Source: Bacillota bacterium
Lineage (GTDB): Bacteria; Bacillota; Clostridia; Clostridiales; Clostridiaceae
Assembly (NCBI GenBank): GCA_023427705.1
Contig: JAEZAL010000314.1
Span: forward strand, 1-17,426
Direction: 5' to 3'
DNA length: 17,426 nucleotides
Below, in pieces: positions 14,143 through 17,426 of the stretch. The translations under genes were made by a program, and so were the position numbers. The notes beneath the pieces were generated by a model. The model saw nothing but the letters and a program-made list of their open reading frames with translations. It searched no databases and was not told the DNA's origin. Numbering within the stretch: position 1 is the stretch's first letter; every line of letters begins with the position of its first letter.

Positions 14143-14310
14143 CTATTCTTCAAATATTAATATTGATTCTGTTTCTCTACAATATTTAACACATATACAT
14201 TGTCCTAAATGTCTTGGACACTTATAGCATAAGCAACCTTTATCATCTCCACTACAAGTTTTCTTGTATTCTGGACAATAACTGCAATTTACTCCATTTC
14301 CTGCTGGCAC
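14143..14310 (-). CDS. 55-residue Cys-rich protein with GTG start
   Basis: On the minus strand a GTG at 14308-14310, 8 bases after AAGGAG, opens a 55-codon frame ending in TAG at 14143-14145. The product has nine cysteines at residues 9, 12, 19, 26, 28, 31, 38, 40 and 44, including CSYC, CLCYKC and CICVKYC. It has no signal peptide and ends in an acidic ETESILIFEE tail. Such spacing suggests a small structural zinc- or iron-sulfur-binding protein. I recall very similar unnamed small proteins in other clostridia but cannot name a family. An ATG at the ribosome site is in a different frame and gives no protein. The stop is 16 bp before mscL, whose ribosome site fills the gap, so the pair forms an operon. 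An extended -10 promoter lies just upstream. Its function is unknown. Confidence 0.8.
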   Translation of the reverse strand: MPAGNGVNCSYCPEYKKTCSGDDKGCLCYKCPRHLGQCICVKYCRETESILIFEE

Positions 14311-14343
14311 TTTAACATCTCCTTAAATAATTTTTATATAAAT

Positions 14344-14352
14344 ATTTTACCA
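14344..14352 (-). promoter_or_regulatory. Extended -10 promoter of the Cys-rich/mscL operon
   Basis: On the minus strand TGGTAAAAT matches an extended -10 box (TG, one base, TAAAAT), about 35 bp before the GTG start. No strong -35 is seen, as is usual for extended -10 promoters. Confidence 0.4.
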
Positions 14353-14465
14353 TATAATTTATAAAATTGTAGTAACCTCTTTATTCCCTTCTCATATACT
14401 GATTTTATAAGAAGCTTTTCACTCATTATTTTAAGAAATAACTTCTAACTCCCATCTATATAAAA

Positions 14466-14510
14466 TTTGGGGAACTATTTGTTCCCTCTCTCGCGTGAAT
14501 TAAGAGATTT
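14466..14510. other. Unexplained element with two small hairpins in a gene-free gap
   Basis: The gap 14311-14606 holds no gene. Besides the promoter and terminator listed, it contains GGGAAC/GTTCCC (14470-14475 with 14481-14486, 5-base loop), followed by TCTCT...AGAGA (14487-14491 with 14503-14507) around CGCGTGAATT. The stretch is locally much richer in G+C than its surroundings. I do not recognise a known riboswitch or small RNA in it. Confidence 0.4.
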
Positions 14511-14532
14511 CTTTAAACTACTCTATTAATAA

Positions 14533-14578
14533 AAGGTGGAATATAAAGTATTACTTACAATACTCTATACTCCACCTT
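14533..14578 (-). terminator. Terminator of bofA
   Basis: A 20-bp stem (14533-14552 with 14559-14578) has a 6-base loop. The two A-C mismatches on the plus strand become G-U pairs in minus-strand RNA, which fits a terminator for bofA. It is followed on that strand by TTTTATTAATAG. Confidence 0.85.
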
Positions 14579-14606
14579 ACTTTTTTTATATTTATCTTTC
14601 TATACT

Positions 14607-14855
14607 TTATAAGAATAATTGAAATATTACTAGGAATATTACTCCTGGCACTCCTAAGAATCCTGCTATTAATGCAGTTACCCAATTTATTGCTATGGAG
14701 AATCCAAGATAAGTTCCTAATAAGTTGGTTAAATATAGTAATACTATACCTATTACTCCATTTATTAATATTTTAAGTGGCCACTTTAAAACTTTTATTA
14801 ATAGATAAAGTAGCACTAATCCAATTAACCCATATAATAATAAATTTATGTCCAT
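14607..14855 (-). CDS. bofA: BofA-family membrane protein (pro-sigma-K processing inhibitor)
   Basis: In Bacillus, BofA sits in the outer forespore membrane and, with SpoIVFA, holds the protease SpoIVFB inactive until the forespore signals, delaying sigma-K activation. This 82-residue protein has hydrophobic segments at about 4-21, 28-50 and 55-80. It shows the PF07441 pattern: NGVIGIVLLYLTNLLG (32-47), then INWVTALIAGFLGVPGV with the conserved Asn and GxPG motif. It is the last gene of a recR-cls-yaaL-bofA row, and recR-yaaL-bofA is also the Bacillus order, which supports the call. The start follows GGAGGGGG. Whether it controls sigma-K in this organism is unknown, because clostridia differ in that step. 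Confidence 0.88.
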   Translation of the reverse strand: MDINLLLYGLIGLVLLYLLIKVLKWPLKILINGVIGIVLLYLTNLLGTYLGFSIAINWVTALIAGFLGVPGVIFLVIFQLFL

Positions 14856-14897
14856 ATAAATCCCCCTCCACTTAATAATATTATTATAATTATATTA

Positions 14898-15155
14898 TTA
14901 TTCTATTCTTCTCAACCCTTTGCTTTTAGCAATACTTATTAAGTAATCAAATCTAGCTCTAGCTGCATCTTCTTCATGAATTGCTAACTCTATTAATTTA
15001 GGATCACTCACTGAATTAAATAAAGCTCTAGCAACTTCCATTTCTTTTATTGATTCTTGAACATCTTTTAAGATAGCTATATCCTCATCACTATATTCAT
15101 TATTATTTTTCTCTATATTTTTAAATAGTAAATCTAAAATTGTATTTTTATTCAT
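14898..15155 (-). CDS. yaaL: YaaL-family protein (DUF2508)
   Basis: This 85-residue, soluble and almost wholly helical protein is rich in Glu, Asp and Lys. The centre (AILKDVQESIKEMEVARALFNSV, then DPKLIELAIHEEDAARARFDYLI) follows the DUF2508 pattern, and the gene lies directly before bofA, as yaaL does in Bacillus. No function is established for the family. The start follows AGGAGGGG, and 42 bp separate it from bofA. An extended -10 promoter in the 89-bp gap after cls can start a yaaL-bofA transcript independent of recR-cls. Confidence 0.85.
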   Translation of the reverse strand: MNKNTILDLLFKNIEKNNNEYSDEDIAILKDVQESIKEMEVARALFNSVSDPKLIELAIHEEDAARARFDYLISIAKSKGLRRIE

Positions 15156-15230
15156 CTTAAACCCCTCCTAAATAACTCTATTAAAGTAATGTCCATACTT
15201 CTTAAAATTATTCAAATTGAGTTTAAAATT

Positions 15231-15261
15231 ATTATAACATATTTTTACATTAAAGGTGCAA
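15231..15261 (-). promoter_or_regulatory. Extended -10 promoter of yaaL-bofA
   Basis: On the minus strand TGTTATAAT (15231-15239) is a perfect extended -10 box, 75 bp before yaaL. A TTGCAC lies upstream at 15256-15261, but with a 19-bp spacer, so the -35 contribution is doubtful. Confidence 0.45.
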
Positions 15262-16780
15262 ATACCCTTAATATTGATGTTATAAATTTATTAGCCCATT
15301 TTATCTTATTACAATCTTCAATAGAAATTCTTTGACAAACTTTTAGTGTTTCAATAAAATCTTCTTTAATTTCCATAACAGATTTAGTCTTGTATAATAA
15401 AACACCATTTTCAAAATGTAGATAAAGACTTCTATAATCCATATTTATTGTTCCAACAACTCCTATTTTATCATCAGACACAAAAGTTTTAGAATGAATA
15501 AATCCAGGTGTATATTCATATATCTTTATACCAGCTTCTATTAACTGAGCATAATAAGCTCTAGTTACTAAGTGAACATACCATTTATCTTCTATATGAG
15601 GAGTTACTATAATTACATCAACTCCACTTTTAGCAGCTAATGTTAAGGCTGTTACTAGTTCATTATCTACTATTAAGTATGGTGTATTTATATAAATGTA
15701 GTCCTTGGCTTTATTTATAATATTTAAATAAACATATTCTCCTACAGCCTCATCATCTAAAGGCGTATCTCCATAAGGCTGAACATATCCATCACTTGTA
15801 AATTCTCCAACATAATTAACTGCTGGTTTATATTTTGAATAGTCTTCTTTTTCACCACATGTAAATTGCCATGCTTGAAGAAACATTATAGTTAAATTCC
15901 AAACCGCTTCTCCTTTTAAAACTATAGAAGCATCTTTCCAGTGCCCAAATCTAACTATTTCATTAATATATTCATCAGCTAAATTTATTCCTCCAGTGAA
16001 AGCTGTATGACCATCAATAATTGTAATTTTTCTATGATCCCTATTATTCATAATTACAGATAAAAATGGTACAAAAGGATTAAAAACTAAGCATTTTATG
16101 CCTTTTTCTCTAAGCTTTTCATAATATTTATATGGCAGAGTTTGAAGGCATCCCATATCATCATAAATTAATCTAACATCTACACCTTCGTTTACTTTTT
16201 CTTCTAAGATTTCCAATATGCTATCCCACATTACTCCTTCTTGAATAATAAAGTATTCCATAAATATATATTTTTTAGCTTTTCTTAGTTCTTCTTTTAA
16301 TTCTTCGAAAAACTTTTCCCCAGGAGATAAATATTTTGTTATAGTATTTTTATAAATAGGACTTCCTGCATAGTTATTTAAATACTTAACTTGATTAGCA
16401 AAAGATTTATCATCTTTTTCAATTTCAACTATAATTTCTTTATCTTGAGGTAAAAACTTTGATGTTTCATTATGAATATCAATCATTTTTTCCCTGAATT
16501 TTTTAGTTGTTCTTCTTGAACCAAAAATTAAATAAAATAGCCCTCCAAACACAGGGAGAAGTAGAACTGGTATTACCCAAGCTAATTTATAGGATGGATT
16601 GTCCTTTGTACTTAATATATATATAACAGAAAATATACTTATTGCAGTAAATAATACATATAAATACACAAAGGATTCTGATAATTTCCATATAGTAAAT
16701 ATCAGTATTCCTAACTGTATAATGATAAGTAATCCCACGATAACCATTCTACTAAATAAAAACTTCAATAATTTAGCCAT
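15245..16780 (-). CDS. cls: Cardiolipin synthase
   Basis: This membrane enzyme of the phospholipase D superfamily joins two phosphatidylglycerol molecules to cardiolipin and glycerol. The 511-residue length is typical of bacterial Cls. Three N-terminal hydrophobic segments lie at about 11-30, 35-56 and 66-87, the last within a PLDc_N-type domain (NPSYKLAWVIPVLLLPVFGG). Both catalytic HKD motifs are intact: H249-K251-D256 in HRKITIIDG, followed by FTGGIN, and H429-K431-D436 in HSKTFVSDD, followed by VGTINMDYRS. The ATG follows AAAGGGGA, and the gene begins 15 bp after the recR stop, so recR and cls are very likely co-transcribed. In Bacillus no such gene lies between recR and yaaL, so its position here is a lineage-specific insertion. 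Confidence 0.95.
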   Translation of the reverse strand: MAKLLKFLFSRMVIVGLLIIIQLGILIFTIWKLSESFVYLYVLFTAISIFSVIYILSTKDNPSYKLAWVIPVLLLPVFGGLFYLIFGSRRTTKKFREKMIDIHNETSKFLPQDKEIIVEIEKDDKSFANQVKYLNNYAGSPIYKNTITKYLSPGEKFFEELKEELRKAKKYIFMEYFIIQEGVMWDSILEILEEKVNEGVDVRLIYDDMGCLQTLPYKYYEKLREKGIKCLVFNPFVPFLSVIMNNRDHRKITIIDGHTAFTGGINLADEYINEIVRFGHWKDASIVLKGEAVWNLTIMFLQAWQFTCGEKEDYSKYKPAVNYVGEFTSDGYVQPYGDTPLDDEAVGEYVYLNIINKAKDYIYINTPYLIVDNELVTALTLAAKSGVDVIIVTPHIEDKWYVHLVTRAYYAQLIEAGIKIYEYTPGFIHSKTFVSDDKIGVVGTINMDYRSLYLHFENGVLLYKTKSVMEIKEDFIETLKVCQRISIEDCNKIKWANKFITSILRVFAPLM

Positions 16781-16795
16781 ATATTCCCCTTTATT

Positions 16796-17392
16796 TTAAA
16801 TTTCTTTTCTTCCTTCTAGGGCTTTTGAAAGAGTTACCTCATCTGCATATTCTAAATCTCCACCAACTGGTATACCTGATGCTATTCTAGTTACTCTAAT
16901 ATTTAAAGGTTTTAAAATTCTTGATATGTACATAGCTGTTGCTTCACCTTCAATATTAGGGTTAGTTGCAAGAATAACCTCCTTAACATCTGCACTCATT
17001 CTTGAAACTAATTCTCTTATTCTTATGTCTTGAGGTCCTCTTCCCTGCATTGGTGAAAGATTTCCATGTAAAACATGATAACTTCCATTAAATTCTTTGA
17101 CTTTTTCCATAGTCATTATATCTTTAGGTTGCTCAACTACACAAATTATATCCTTTTCTCGACTAGGATTAGAACAAATTGCACATGGATCTGAATCTGT
17201 AAAATTCCCACATATAGAACAATACTTTATAGTCCCTCTTGCTTTAACTAAAGCATCTGCAAATTCCCTAACTTCATCTTCAGGAAGATTTAATACATGT
17301 AATGCTAATCTTTGAGCTGTTTTTTGCCCGATACTTGGAAGCTTGGCAAATTCTTCAATAAGCTTCTCTATAGCAACTGGATAAAAATCCAT
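16796..17392 (-). CDS. recR: Recombination protein RecR
   Basis: RecR forms a ring clamp on DNA and, with RecO (and RecF), loads RecA at gaps in recombinational repair. The complete 198-residue protein has the N-terminal helix-hairpin-helix (LPSIGQKTAQRLALHVL, 18-34). It also has a four-cysteine zinc site (Cys58, Cys61, Cys70, Cys73 in CSICGNFTDSDPCAIC), a TOPRIM domain from about 81 (ICVVEQPKDI, later ATNPNIEGEATA) and the C-terminal Walker-B-like GIPVGGDLEYAD segment. The ATG follows AAAGGATGA. Only 34 bp remain before the window edge; in many Firmicutes dnaX and ybaB lie upstream. It heads the recR-cls unit visible here. Confidence 0.96.
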   Translation of the reverse strand: MDFYPVAIEKLIEEFAKLPSIGQKTAQRLALHVLNLPEDEVREFADALVKARGTIKYCSICGNFTDSDPCAICSNPSREKDIICVVEQPKDIMTMEKVKEFNGSYHVLHGNLSPMQGRGPQDIRIRELVSRMSADVKEVILATNPNIEGEATAMYISRILKPLNIRVTRIASGIPVGGDLEYADEVTLSKALEGRKEI

Positions 17393-17426
17393 AAAATCAT
17401 CCTTTCCGTAAATTAAATAGATAAAA

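Noticed and set aside
14487..14508. Resemblance of CTCTTAATTC...GAGAG (minus strand) to the start of a SAM riboswitch
   Set aside because: The conserved downstream GGAGGGA/kink-turn parts are missing and no methionine gene follows.
1..17426. Insertion sequences, prophage genes, CRISPR, toxin-antitoxin or restriction systems
   Set aside because: No transposase, integrase, Cas, toxin or nuclease-type protein and no regular spacer array is visible on either strand.

Overview
The window is a stretch of very AT-rich (roughly 70% A+T), Gram-positive, spore-former DNA. Strong GGAGG ribosome sites, U-tailed hairpin terminators, a bofA gene beside recR/yaaL, and the protein styles all point to Clostridium sensu stricto, probably a gut or host-associated species. 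I cannot name the species. No rRNA, tRNA, CRISPR array, insertion sequence, integrase or phage gene is visible; this is chromosomal backbone with one carbon-source island.

Layout. Bases 1-243 are the 3' end of an unrecognised gene, followed by msrA (methionine sulfoxide reductase A). Bases 819-6493 (minus strand) are a sugar island: two ABC permeases, a GH112 galacto-N-biose/lacto-N-biose phosphorylase, a 52-residue two-helix membrane protein and a sugar-binding lipoprotein. A divergent AraC-type activator (6670-7551) presumably controls it. Then come tcdA (tRNA ct6A formation), mtnN (MTA/SAH nucleosidase) and a COG2426 membrane protein. Bases 10039-13478 (minus) are a serine/phosphoserine cluster: class V aminotransferase, short SerA, DUF1015 protein. 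Bases 13686-14310 (minus) hold mscL preceded by a 55-residue Cys-rich protein with a GTG start. Bases 14607-17392 (minus) hold recR, a cardiolipin synthase, yaaL (DUF2508) and bofA.

How it works together. The sugar island should import Gal-beta-1,3-HexNAc disaccharides released from mucin or milk glycans and phosphorolyse them in the cytosol to galactose-1-phosphate and GalNAc/GlcNAc. No ATPase and no HexNAc-1-kinase or galT/galE is in the window, so these must come from elsewhere. The most interesting regulatory signal is a TTGC-centred direct repeat with a 21-bp period just upstream of the main operon promoter. A similar pair with the same 21-bp period lies upstream of a second promoter that serves only the binding-protein gene and overlaps a catabolite-repression-like site. 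The serine cluster lacks serB and carries a DUF1015 protein with a DGHHR motif, suggesting a free serine kinase and a reversible serine/3-phosphoglycerate route. The region between the aminotransferase and serA forms a nested hairpin whose only mismatch becomes G-U on the coding-strand RNA.
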